The notes beneath the pieces were generated by a model. The model did not search any database and was not told the origin of the DNA. It saw only the letters and a list, made by a program, of their open reading frames with translations. Made by a program: the position numbers and the translations under genes. Positions 35,728 to 44,075 of a stretch of DNA of 64,000 nucleotides are shown here, piece by piece. Numbering within the stretch: the first letter of the stretch is position 1; every line of letters begins with the position of its first letter. The DNA comes from Paenibacillus sp. XY044 (lineage in GTDB: Bacteria; Bacillota; Bacilli; Paenibacillales; Paenibacillaceae), in NCBI RefSeq assembly GCF_002257645.1, contig NZ_NQMO01000001.1, positions 978,065 through 1,042,064 on the forward strand, given 5' to 3'.

Positions 35728-37011
35728 ATGAATCCGCGTTTTGAAAGAACGGAAACATTAATGAACGACCGCTTTGGCCTGTTTATTCATTGGGGATTGT
35801 ATGCGATTCCGGCCAGAGGAGAATGGGTACGGAGCCAGGAGCGCATCACGAATGAACAGTACCAGGCCTATTTTGAAGAGTTTAATCCGACGCTGTATGA
35901 TCCGCGTGCATGGGCCAAAGCGGCCAAAGCAGCCGGACAGCGCTACGCCGTGCTGACGACCAAGCATCATGACGGCTTCTGCTTGTTTGACAGCGAGCTG
36001 ACGGATTACAAAGCAACCAATACGCCGGCTGGAAGAGACCTAATCCGCGAGTATGTCGAAGCGTTTCGCGAAGAAGGGCTGCAGGTCGGTTTCTATTATT
36101 CCTTGATCGATTGGTACCATTCGGATTATCCTGCCTTCGGCGACCGGCAGCACCCGATGCGCGCCGAAGAATCGTATAAGAACCGGGAAGAGCAATTCGA
36201 CCGGTATTTGGAGTATATGCACGGACAGGTCCGGGAACTGCTGACGAACTACGGAAAAATCGATATCATGTGGTTCGATTTCTCATATGATGATATGACC
36301 GGCGAAAAGTGGCGCGCCACCGAGCTGATCCGGATGATCCGGTCGCTTCAGCCAGACATCGTCATTGACAATCGCCTGGGCGGCAATATTATGGCGGCAG
36401 AGCCGGAGGAATACGCGGGCGATTTCTTTTCCCCTGAACAAATTATTCCGCCGCGCGGCATCGTGAATGACCAAGTTGAGCCGATTCCGTGGGAGGCGTG
36501 CATCACCTTAAACGACCATTGGGGATACCACGCCACAGACAAAAACTATAAGTCCCCAAGACAAGTCATCCGTGCGCTGGTGGAATGCGTCAGCAAAAAC
36601 GGCAATTTGCTCCTGAATGTCGGACCGGACGCCAAAGGGGAAATTCCGAAGGAATCCCTGGCGATTCTGTCCGTGATCGGTGAATGGCTGCGCCGGAACG
36701 GAGACAGCATTTACGGCTGCGGGATTGCGAACCTTCCAAAGCCGGAGTGGGGCCGTTACACGCAAAAAGGGAATAAGCTGTACGCCCATATTTTTGACCG
36801 CGGCATCGGTCCGATCTATTTCCAGGGGCTGAAAGGAAAGATTAGAAAGGCCCGCCTTTTGTCTGACGGCAGCGAGCTTCACGTGGAAACGCCTTGGATG
36901 GCCGATCAATATTCGGATACGGAAAGCGGCGCGTTTATTCACCTGGCCGGCGGCGATCTGCCGGATGAACTGGACACGGTCATCGAGCTGGAATTAACGG
37001 AAGAAGTATAA
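35728..37011 (+). CDS. Alpha-L-fucosidase, GH29
   Basis: A 427-aa glycoside hydrolase family 29 enzyme, cytoplasmic (no signal peptide). Opens with RFGLFIHWGLYAIPARGEW; substrate-pocket motifs TTKHHDGFCLFDSELTDY and VGFYYSLIDWYH; nucleophile Asp in IDIMWFDFSYDD (near residue 180); later NGNLLLNVGPDAKGEIP. The ending is a small beta domain. GGAGGGCG lies upstream of the ATG. It is 25 bp before a sugar isomerase/epimerase-like gene, so both likely work on imported fucosyl-oligosaccharides or a related sugar. Confidence 0.94.
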   Translation: MNPRFERTETLMNDRFGLFIHWGLYAIPARGEWVRSQERITNEQYQAYFEEFNPTLYDPRAWAKAAKAAGQRYAVLTTKHHDGFCLFDSELTDYKATNTPAGRDLIREYVEAFREEGLQVGFYYSLIDWYHSDYPAFGDRQHPMRAEESYKNREEQFDRYLEYMHGQVRELLTNYGKIDIMWFDFSYDDMTGEKWRATELIRMIRSLQPDIVIDNRLGGNIMAAEPEEYAGDFFSPEQIIPPRGIVNDQVEPIPWEACITLNDHWGYHATDKNYKSPRQVIRALVECVSKNGNLLLNVGPDAKGEIPKESLAILSVIGEWLRRNGDSIYGCGIANLPKPEWGRYTQKGNKLYAHIFDRGIGPIYFQGLKGKIRKARLLSDGSELHVETPWMADQYSDTESGAFIHLAGGDLPDELDTVIELELTEEV

Positions 37012-37036
37012 AACAGACACAGGGGGGATCACGCGA

Positions 37037-37909
37037 ATGAAGCCTGGAGTAAGTACATACAGCCTTCTGCAAGCGATTAAAGCGGGAGAGATGACGGTTC
37101 TGGACGTCATCGACTGGATCGCGGAGCAGGGCGGAGAACATATGGAGATCGTGCCTTACGGGTTTACGTTGGAGGATCAACCCGAGCTGGCCGACGCGGT
37201 CCGGGAGCGGGCGGCTGCCAAAGGAATCGAGCTGTCCAATTATTCGATGCCGGCGAACTTTGTGCAGGACACCCCGGAAGCTTTTGAAGCCGAAATCGAG
37301 CGGATCAAGCGGCATGTAGACACGGTCCACCGATTGGGCATGAAGCACATGCGCCATGACGTGACGGCATTTACGCTGCCACCGGAGAAGCGGGGCATCG
37401 ATTATCTCGAAGCCAATCTGGACCAGATCGTCGAAGGATGCCGGCGGATTGCCGATTATGCGGCAGGGTTCGGCATCACGACCACAGTCGAGAATCATGG
37501 CATGAGTGTGCAGGCCAGCGACCGTGTTCAGCGCGTGCTGCAGGCCGTCGACCGTCCCAATTTCAAAACGACACTCGACATCGGCAACTTCCTCTGCGTC
37601 GACGAGCAGCCGCTTGTCGGCGTCAAACGGAATTTACCCTATGCATCGCTAGTGCACGTGAAGGATTTCTATATCCGCCCGGCGGACCAAAACCCGGGAG
37701 GCGGCGACTGGTTTCTCACCTCTCACGGCAATTATTTGCGGGGGTCCATCTTCGGTCAGGGGGATATCGACGTCCGGCGGGTACTCCGTTTGATCAAGGA
37801 ATCCGGCTACGACGGATACATTACGCTGGAGTTCGAGGGCATGGAGGAGTGTCGCGAAGGCACGAAGCTAGGCCTTGAAAACCTGAAGCGGATCTGGGAT
37901 GAAGTCTAA
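37037..37909 (+). CDS. Sugar phosphate isomerase/epimerase-like (xylose isomerase-like TIM barrel)
   Basis: A 290-aa AP_endonuc_2/xylose-isomerase-like TIM barrel. Metal-site residues fit: Glu in MEIVPYGF, TTTVENHG (Glu), TLDIGNFL (Asp), LVHVKDF (His/Asp), ITLEFEGME (Glu near the end). Start ATG with AGGGGGGAT. Immediately follows the GH29 gene in an operon; suggests conversion of the released sugar or a sugar acid, the exact reaction being unreadable. A terminator follows. Confidence 0.9.
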   Translation: MKPGVSTYSLLQAIKAGEMTVLDVIDWIAEQGGEHMEIVPYGFTLEDQPELADAVRERAAAKGIELSNYSMPANFVQDTPEAFEAEIERIKRHVDTVHRLGMKHMRHDVTAFTLPPEKRGIDYLEANLDQIVEGCRRIADYAAGFGITTTVENHGMSVQASDRVQRVLQAVDRPNFKTTLDIGNFLCVDEQPLVGVKRNLPYASLVHVKDFYIRPADQNPGGGDWFLTSHGNYLRGSIFGQGDIDVRRVLRLIKESGYDGYITLEFEGMEECREGTKLGLENLKRIWDEV

Positions 37910-37933
37910 AGTACCCGATTAGGAAAAGAACAG

Positions 37934-37969
37934 AAGGCTGCCGGACATCCCCGGCAGCCTTGCTTTTTT
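37934..37969 (+). terminator. Terminator of the fucosidase operon
   Basis: AAGGCTGCCGG ACATCC CCGGCAGCCTT followed by GCTTTTTT; an 11-bp perfect stem. Confidence 0.9.
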
Positions 37970-38012
37970 ACAGAAACGACTAGCTTATTCCATCCTTCAG
38001 GAGGTTTTTTTC

Positions 38013-38495
38013 ATGATGATGCCTACGCATATCGGAGCCGTCGGTGGCTTTGTCGAGAACGGAAGCGGGGACATCCTGCTGGTCAAGACACGCCACGGCG
38101 GATGGGTTTTTCCCGGCGGCCAGGTGGAGAATGGTGAAAATTTGATCGATGCCCTAACCAGAGAAATCAAAGAAGAGAGCGGAATCGATACCGAAGTGTC
38201 TCATTTGGTTGGGGTGTATTCCAATACGGGCAGCTACCTGTGGCATGATGGACAAACCCCGGTTCCGACCAAGTTGATGCTGGACTTTGTTTGTATTCCG
38301 ACGGGAGGGGAACTGTGCACATCCGAAGAGACTTCGGACAGTCGCTGGGTTCCGAAAAATCAGGTGCTCGACCTCGTAACCGCGCCGGCCATCCGCCTCC
38401 GGTTTCAGGCTTACCTGGACTTTACCGGTAAAATCCATTATATGGAGTACGTCACGAAACCGGCGTTTGAGGTCAAGCTGCAAAGAACTCTTTAA
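38013..38495 (+). CDS. NUDIX hydrolase
   Basis: A 160-aa pyrophosphohydrolase with the Nudix box GGQVENGENLIDALTREIKEESGID (residues about 35-59), matching Gx5Ex7REUxEExGU with all catalytic Glu present. AGGAGG lies before two tandem ATG codons (38013, 38016). It would hydrolyse a nucleoside diphosphate linked to another moiety, for example a damaged nucleotide; specificity is not visible. Its stop overlaps the convergent gene by 4 nt. Confidence 0.92.
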   Translation: MMMPTHIGAVGGFVENGSGDILLVKTRHGGWVFPGGQVENGENLIDALTREIKEESGIDTEVSHLVGVYSNTGSYLWHDGQTPVPTKLMLDFVCIPTGGELCTSEETSDSRWVPKNQVLDLVTAPAIRLRFQAYLDFTGKIHYMEYVTKPAFEVKLQRTL

Positions 38496-38863
38496 TTCGA
38501 ATGTAACGCCCCGGGCTCGGGGCGGGTCCATTTTACCCATACCCGGTAGATGATTGTCTTATCAACGTACTGCTCGTCGGCATACACCTCACGCTTAGCG
38601 TAACCCGCAGTCTTCGCCTTCATCAGCTCCCATACCAATGCGCCGGCGATCTTCGGATCGGTCGTCCGGTATCCGTCATACTCCCAGCCGAGTTTGTTAT
38701 AGGGTTCGTCTAAGGCCCATACTTGGGCTTCATACATCGAATCAAACGTCATTTCTTCATCTAGCCAGATCAAACCGGACAAATCGTGCTTCTTTATTTC
38801 TTTGCCTGTTCCCTGAGTTACATGTTCGAAATAGGGCGTAGGCTTGCGATCATTGTTCTTCAT
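38492..38863 (-). CDS. Hypothetical protein, 123 aa
   Basis: Soluble, charged protein with no recognised family. Notable features are aromatic-rich segments (MYEAQVWALDEPYNKLGWEYDGY, IIYRVWVKWTRPEPG). It is convergent with the NUDIX gene and overlaps its last codon. An AAGAACAATG context with GGGGGGACTG upstream gives a plausible start. Real-gene status rests on codon structure and start site only. Confidence 0.6.
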   Translation of the reverse strand: MKNNDRKPTPYFEHVTQGTGKEIKKHDLSGLIWLDEEMTFDSMYEAQVWALDEPYNKLGWEYDGYRTTDPKIAGALVWELMKAKTAGYAKREVYADEQYVDKTIIYRVWVKWTRPEPGALHSN

Positions 38864-38937
38864 GTTCAGTCCCCCCCATTTTCAGCGCAACGAAACGCCG
38901 TATGGTATAATCGGTCGCTTATGATTCGATCGAATGC

Positions 38938-39372
38938 TTATGGTTCGTTCAGCGCAAAACCTTTGGAATCAAACGTGGTCGACAGCACGGTAATCGTCTG
39001 CGTGAAGCCGTACTTGCTGCAGGCCATTCGGAACTCCTCCAGGGATTGCATCGAAGCCGCGACCACTTTCAGGATAAAGTTATATTGGCCGCTGATTTGG
39101 TGAAGTTCAAGCACATCGGGAGACTGCGCACAAAATTCAGTCAGCGCGTTGCACTGATTCGCCTGCACAAGAATAAATGCGGTGATCGGTTTGCCTATTT
39201 TCTCAGGAGACAGAACGGCACGGTAAGACTGAATGACGCCTTTATCCTCCAGCTTGCGAATCCGCTCAGTCACGGCAGGTCCGGACATATTGATCATGCG
39301 GCCCAGCTCGGAAATGGAAATCCGCGCATCTTTCTGCAGAATATCTAATATGCTCAAGTCGATTTGGTCCAT
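38938..39372 (-). CDS. Lrp/AsnC family transcriptional regulator
   Basis: A 144-aa Lrp-type regulator: N-terminal HTH (MDQIDLSILDILQKDARIS, ELGRMINMSGPAVTERIRKLEDKGVIQSY) and C-terminal RAM ligand domain (ITAFILVQANQCNAL, YNFILKVVAASMQSLEEF). The start at 39372 has AGGAG with a 7-nt spacer; an upstream in-frame extension to 39483 is not supported. It is divergent from the old yellow enzyme gene (39589), 216 bp apart, a possible regulatory target. Amino acids or their derivatives are the usual ligands. Confidence 0.93.
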   Translation of the reverse strand: MDQIDLSILDILQKDARISISELGRMINMSGPAVTERIRKLEDKGVIQSYRAVLSPEKIGKPITAFILVQANQCNALTEFCAQSPDVLELHQISGQYNFILKVVAASMQSLEEFRMACSKYGFTQTITVLSTTFDSKGFALNEP

Positions 39373-39588
39373 AGGAGGACTCCTTTCCTCATTCGAAAAA
39401 TCAGGCGGATCAAGCTGCAGATCCGGTTCCTGGGCAGGACTTTCAATTTTAAATTCCGCTATGCCGTCAAACTTTAAATTCAAAGTATGATGGTAGGAAT
39501 AACTTGGTTTTGGTATGTAACGAAGCCGCGGATGCTCTTACAATGGAATTAAGAAATCCAAACGAAAGAGTCCTAGGAGGAGTTAACG

Positions 39589-40599
39589 ATGAAAACCATA
39601 CTATATAGCGAAAAATATATTGGTCGGCTGAGTCTGAGCAACAGACTGATCGTTTCCCCAATGCAGCAGAACCAGGGCACGCCTGAGGCGTTCGCCACCG
39701 ATTATCACGTGAACCATTACAGCCGGCTTGCCGCCGGGGCCGCGATGGTCATGCTGGAATCGACCGGGGTGTCACCGAACGGTAGGCTGTTCGGCAATGA
39801 CATCGGCATTTTTACGGATGATCATGTTGCCCCTTTGAAGAAAGTGGTCGAAGCCGTTCACGCGAAAAAAACGCCGATTTTTATTCAGCTAACGCACGGC
39901 GGCAGAAAGTCGTGGAAAAATGGGGGTTCGCGGCTGCTTGCACCCAGTCCGATTGCCTACGATGACGAATATGGGATTCCGGAAGAAATGAGTCTCTCGG
40001 ATATCCAGAGCGAGATCGAAAATTTCCGGCAGGCTGCCCGAAGAAGTCTGGAGGCCGGTTTTGACGGCATCGAAGTGCATGCAGCACACGGCCACTTGGT
40101 GCATCAGTTCCTTTCCCCGCTGTCCAATCACCGTGCGGACGAATATGGCGGATCGCCGGAAAAGCGGACGCGCTTTCTCCGTGACATTTTGGAGGCCGTC
40201 CGATTAGAGGTGGGAGACGACTATCCGGTGATGATCCGCGTATCTGCGTCCGATTTTGTCGAAGGGGGTCTTGCCCCCGTGGATGTGGCGCAGATCGCCG
40301 CCTCCCTGGAACCGCTGCTCGATGCCGTGGATGTGTCTTCCGGAGGCCTGCTCCCGGTGAATCCTGCCGCGACGCCGGACGGATATCAGGTACCCTATGC
40401 CTCCATTATAAAGCAATACGTGAGCATTCCCATCATTGCCGTAGGTAAAATTTACACCAGAGCGCTTGCCGAGTTCATCCTATCCGATCGACTGGCGGAC
40501 TTTATTGCCGTTGGCCGGCCGCTGCTGGACAATCCGGAGTATATTCGCAGCACCTTTTTTACCACTGAGACGGAAACCGTCGGCGTTAATTCTAATTGA
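39589..40599 (+). CDS. Old yellow enzyme-type NADH:flavin oxidoreductase
   Basis: A 336-aa FMN-dependent TIM barrel ene-reductase. Markers: LSNRLIVSPMQQNQG, the motif QLTHGGRKSW, substrate-binding His pair in IEVHAAHGHLVHQFLSPLSNHRADEYGGSPEKR, and phosphate-binding IIAVGKIYT ... DFIAVGRPLLDNPE. It resembles YqjM-like class III enzymes with a Bacillota-type N-terminus. AGGAGGAG precedes the ATG. Likely reduces activated C=C bonds of electrophiles; next to an Lrp regulator and before an AraC regulator. Confidence 0.93.
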   Translation: MKTILYSEKYIGRLSLSNRLIVSPMQQNQGTPEAFATDYHVNHYSRLAAGAAMVMLESTGVSPNGRLFGNDIGIFTDDHVAPLKKVVEAVHAKKTPIFIQLTHGGRKSWKNGGSRLLAPSPIAYDDEYGIPEEMSLSDIQSEIENFRQAARRSLEAGFDGIEVHAAHGHLVHQFLSPLSNHRADEYGGSPEKRTRFLRDILEAVRLEVGDDYPVMIRVSASDFVEGGLAPVDVAQIAASLEPLLDAVDVSSGGLLPVNPAATPDGYQVPYASIIKQYVSIPIIAVGKIYTRALAEFILSDRLADFIAVGRPLLDNPEYIRSTFFTTETETVGVNSN

Positions 40600-40671
40600 G
40601 CCTTGAGATGAAAGAGTATCGAAGCTATCGTTAAGGGAGGAAGTATATGATACGAGGAGTTGTTAAAAACG

Positions 40672-41631
40672 ATGCAGCTAATTAATGAACATGCGGTTCC
40701 ATCGGCGTTTCCTGACGCCGGGAGAACGCTCGAAGCCGAAACAGCCCGGCTGATACAGCTGATCTACCTATATGCTCCACATGACGGTGCCTTTGATCAG
40801 CGCATCCCTGGTTTGTTCATCGGCCGCTATTCACGAGTAGACATGGACAACGTTAAAACCTTTTACTCGCCCTCTTTGGGAATCGTTGTGCAAGGAGCCA
40901 AGGACATCACGGTCGGGAAGGAAGTTCATCGAATCGGCCAATCGGATATGTTTGTGACTCCCGCAGCCCTGCCGGTTGCTGTTCAGACCACACAAGCCAG
41001 TCATTCCGAACCGCTGCTCGGTGTCAGACTGGATCTAGATCCGCAAAGAATCGCCGAGTTGGTCCTGAAAGTGTATCCCCAGGGACTGCCTCCAATTCAT
41101 GAACGGAGCGCATGCTACGTCACTCACGCAGACTTAGGCATCGTAAGGACGATGTCGAGATTGATAGAGTATCTATTTCACCCCGGCGATGCCGAATTGC
41201 TAGCTCCACTCGCGGTGGATGAGATTTTAATTCGGCTTCTGCGCAGCCCCGTCGGCGTTCATGTTGCCGAAATGGGTTTTGCCGACTCGGAAATGCAGCC
41301 TGTGGTGAAGGCCATTGCTTGGCTCCGAGACCATTTTTCACAGCAAATAAAGGTTGAGAACTTAGCGGAATTGGAGCATATGAGCGTGTCCACTTTTTAC
41401 AAGCATTTTAAGTCAGTCACTTCGATGAGCCCGCTGCAATACCAAAAAGCGCTGCGCCTTCAAGAAGCACGGCATCTGATGTTATCTCGCCAAATGGACG
41501 CAACCTCTGCATGCCGGCTTGTAGGGTATGTAAGCGACTCCCAGTTCAGCCGGGATTACAGCGCTTATTTCGGACGCCCGCCAAGAAGGGACGTTTCCAG
41601 ATTGCGTCAAAGAGAACTAATCATGGATTGA
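40672..41631 (+). CDS. AraC family regulator with AraC_N domain
   Basis: A 319-aa regulator. N-terminal AraC_N (PF06719-like) domain, residues about 35-190: FYSPSLGIVVQGAKDITVG, then GVRLDLDPQRIAELV. C-terminal double HTH: KVENLAELEHMSVSTFYKHFKSVTSMSPLQYQK and ACRLVGYVSDSQFSRDYSAYFG. Start ATG 40672 is used; TTG 40660 lies directly on the ribosome site. It sits between the OYE gene and an SDR epimerase and, like related regulators, may control adjacent oxidoreductases (inference). Confidence 0.9.
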   Translation: MQLINEHAVPSAFPDAGRTLEAETARLIQLIYLYAPHDGAFDQRIPGLFIGRYSRVDMDNVKTFYSPSLGIVVQGAKDITVGKEVHRIGQSDMFVTPAALPVAVQTTQASHSEPLLGVRLDLDPQRIAELVLKVYPQGLPPIHERSACYVTHADLGIVRTMSRLIEYLFHPGDAELLAPLAVDEILIRLLRSPVGVHVAEMGFADSEMQPVVKAIAWLRDHFSQQIKVENLAELEHMSVSTFYKHFKSVTSMSPLQYQKALRLQEARHLMLSRQMDATSACRLVGYVSDSQFSRDYSAYFGRPPRRDVSRLRQRELIMD

Positions 41632-41844
41632 CCAAATGGTATCGTGCAGGTGAGGCCGGGGTTCGATCAGATCCGGGAAGCGTTCCAGAATATCAGGCAA
41701 AGAGTGGCGAGGATTAGGCAAAGGTCTGGGTGAGCTGTGGACTATGCTAAGTTTAGCGCTGGATCAGCGGCATCGGGATAAGTGATCACCGCCGCAAGAG
41801 ATGCAAGCAGCTAAACTACTCTACAGCTTTAGGAGGACTTTACT

Positions 41845-42759
41845 ATGCGTGTTTTTGTTACAGGAGCAACAGGCTTTATCGGTTCCGCCGTCGTCCGCGA
41901 ACTCGTGGGTGCCGGGCATCAGGTCGTGGGGCTTGCCCGGTCAGACAAATCCGCCGAAGCACTGACCGCCGCCGGAATCGAGGTGAAGCGCGGCAACCTC
42001 AACGATCTCGACAGTCTTAAAGCTGGCGCCGAAGCATCGGATGGTGTCATTCACACTGCATTTAACACGGCTTTTAACAACTTTTCCGAAACCACGAACT
42101 TTGTAGACACCGCCGAAGCGGACCGGCGAGCGATCGAGACGTTGGGTGAAGCGCTCGCAGGAACGAATCGGCCCCTCATCGTCACATCCGGTACCGCCCT
42201 TCTTAGACCGGGCCGTCTCGCAATGGAAGAAGACACCACGGATTCACAGTCGTTCGCTGCGCTTCGAATCCCTTCCGAAGAGGCGGCGCTGTCATTCGCC
42301 CAACGAGGTGTGCGAGTATCGGTGGTGCGGCCCCCGTTGTCCGTACACGGCAAAGGGGATCATGGCTTCATCCCGGCACTCATCCACATTGCCAAGTCCA
42401 AAGGCGTCTCGGCTTACTTAGGCAAAGGTTCTAACCGCTGGTCCGCTGTACATCTTCTCGACCTTTCGCATCTGTTCCGGTTGGCCTTGGAAAAGGCACC
42501 CGCCGGCGCACGGCTGCACGGTGTTGGCGAAGAAGGGATACCGTTTCAAGATATCGCTAATGTCATTGGCCAACACCTTGAAGTGCCGGTGACAGCCATT
42601 TCCCCCGAGGAGGCTGACGAACACTTCGGTTTTCTTGCAGCCATGGCAAAGATGGACAACCCGGCCTCAAGCACCCGGACCCAAGAGCAATTGGGATGGT
42701 CTCCCATGCAGCCCGGGTTGATTACTGACATCGCTCGGAATTACTTTACAAACGAGTGA
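41845..42759 (+). CDS. Extended SDR / NAD-dependent epimerase family protein
   Basis: A 304-aa atypical SDR. The NADP-binding motif VTGATGFIGSAVVREL is at residues 5-20, LARSDKSAEAL after beta-2, and the internal VRPPLSVHGKGDHG gives the family shape. There is no classical YxxxK where expected, so it may be a regulator-like or lactone-reductase-like SDR. AGGAGG before the ATG. Same direction as the AraC gene after a 213-bp gap. Confidence 0.88.
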   Translation: MRVFVTGATGFIGSAVVRELVGAGHQVVGLARSDKSAEALTAAGIEVKRGNLNDLDSLKAGAEASDGVIHTAFNTAFNNFSETTNFVDTAEADRRAIETLGEALAGTNRPLIVTSGTALLRPGRLAMEEDTTDSQSFAALRIPSEEAALSFAQRGVRVSVVRPPLSVHGKGDHGFIPALIHIAKSKGVSAYLGKGSNRWSAVHLLDLSHLFRLALEKAPAGARLHGVGEEGIPFQDIANVIGQHLEVPVTAISPEEADEHFGFLAAMAKMDNPASSTRTQEQLGWSPMQPGLITDIARNYFTNE

Positions 42760-42778
42760 CTCGGACGATCCGGATCAG

Positions 42779-42803
42779 ACTGTCGACAAACCTTGTCGGC
42801 AGT
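42779..42803 (+). terminator. Probable terminator after the SDR epimerase
   Basis: ACTGTCGACAA ACC TTGTCGGCAGT: 11-bp stem with one mismatch; the following TTTGCATTT is only moderately T-rich. Confidence 0.5.
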
Positions 42804-42909
42804 TTGCATTTAAATTGGTTCCTACAAAATCGCATGTATTGGCTCTAATCATAAGCCACTTCCCTTATTATAATGAAGCTGTACACAAGCGAAAAGGGAG
42901 GAAATCAAG

Positions 42910-43890
42910 ATGAACAGAACCTTGGGAACATCCGGCATCCCCGTAAGTCCGCTGGGGCTCGGCTGCTGGGCGATTGGCGGGAATTTTACGCTCGGCGGTT
43001 TGCCCGACGGATGGGGCGAGGTGGATGATGCGGAATCGGAGGCGGCGATCCATATTGCACTGGACAGGGGAGTGACCTTTTTTGATACGGCCGACGCCTA
43101 CGGGACCGGACATAGTGAAGAAGTGCTGGGGCGCGCGGTCAAGGGGCGCCGCCATCAAGTGGTCATCGCCACCAAATTCGGATTTTTGCAGGACGCCGCG
43201 AACAGGGAAGTACATTTGCGTTACGACGTCTCGCCCTCCTATGTCCGCTCAGCCTGCGAGCGTTCGCTCAGACGACTTGGGACCGACTACATCGATTTGT
43301 TTCAGATTCATCCGGGTTCCTTGACCCGCGAAGAAATGGAGTCCGTGATCGATCCGCTGGAACGTCTGCGAGGTGAAGGGCTTATCAGGGCTTACGGGTG
43401 GAGTACGGGCGATGCCGAGAACGCCGAATTTTTCGCCAGCCGATCTCATGCGGCCGCCATTCAGCATGAGCAAAATATTTTCCATGACAACCATGATGTA
43501 TTGGCCGTTTGCGAGCGATTGGGTCTTGCAAGCATTAACAACACGCCGCTGGCGATGGGACTTTTGAGCGGCAAATTCCGGCCGGAGACAAGCCTGCCGA
43601 ATACCGACGTCAGGGGCAGCGGACATGACTGGGTAAGGTACTTTAAAGACGGCAGCCCCCTTCCCGAGTTCATTGAGAAGCTTGACGCCGTCAGAGAAAT
43701 CTTGACGAGCGGCGAGCGGACACTGGTACAAGGAGCCCTTGCCTGGTTATGGGCCAGAAGCGATGCCGCTATCCCGATTCCGGGCTTTAAAACGAGACAG
43801 CAGGTGGAGGAACTGGCAGGTGCTGTTTCCCTCGGGCCTTTAACCGCCCGGCAAATGCAAGAAATCGATGGGATTTTGAACAGCTTGTAA
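42910..43890 (+). CDS. Aldo/keto reductase
   Basis: A 326-aa NADPH-dependent aldo/keto reductase barrel. Catalytic tetrad is visible: Asp and Tyr in FFDTADAYGTGHSEEVLG, Lys in VVIATKFGF, His in LFQIHPGS. The C-terminal NADP site is IPIPGFKTRQQVEEL. AAAGGGAGG precedes the ATG. Monocistronic with a terminator at 43919. Substrates are probably carbonyl compounds; none can be named. Confidence 0.93.
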   Translation: MNRTLGTSGIPVSPLGLGCWAIGGNFTLGGLPDGWGEVDDAESEAAIHIALDRGVTFFDTADAYGTGHSEEVLGRAVKGRRHQVVIATKFGFLQDAANREVHLRYDVSPSYVRSACERSLRRLGTDYIDLFQIHPGSLTREEMESVIDPLERLRGEGLIRAYGWSTGDAENAEFFASRSHAAAIQHEQNIFHDNHDVLAVCERLGLASINNTPLAMGLLSGKFRPETSLPNTDVRGSGHDWVRYFKDGSPLPEFIEKLDAVREILTSGERTLVQGALAWLWARSDAAIPIPGFKTRQQVEELAGAVSLGPLTARQMQEIDGILNSL

Positions 43891-43918
43891 TAAGTTTTGC
43901 ATTAGATACCTAGGATTG

Positions 43919-43948
43919 AACCCTCACGATATGCTTCGTGAGGGTTTT
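43919..43948. terminator. Intrinsic terminator
   Basis: AACCCTCACGA TATGC TTCGTGAGGGTT followed by TT; clean 11-bp stem ending the aldo/keto reductase gene. Confidence 0.85.
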
Positions 43949-44075
43949 CCATTTCATGAATTTCACGGAAATGTAATGCCAGTATGAAGAGAATGTTAAA
44001 TTTTCGTATGATTTTAATGTTTTTTTAAGATAATTGGCGTATACTGTTCGCTTGAGAACAGATGGGAGTGATACC

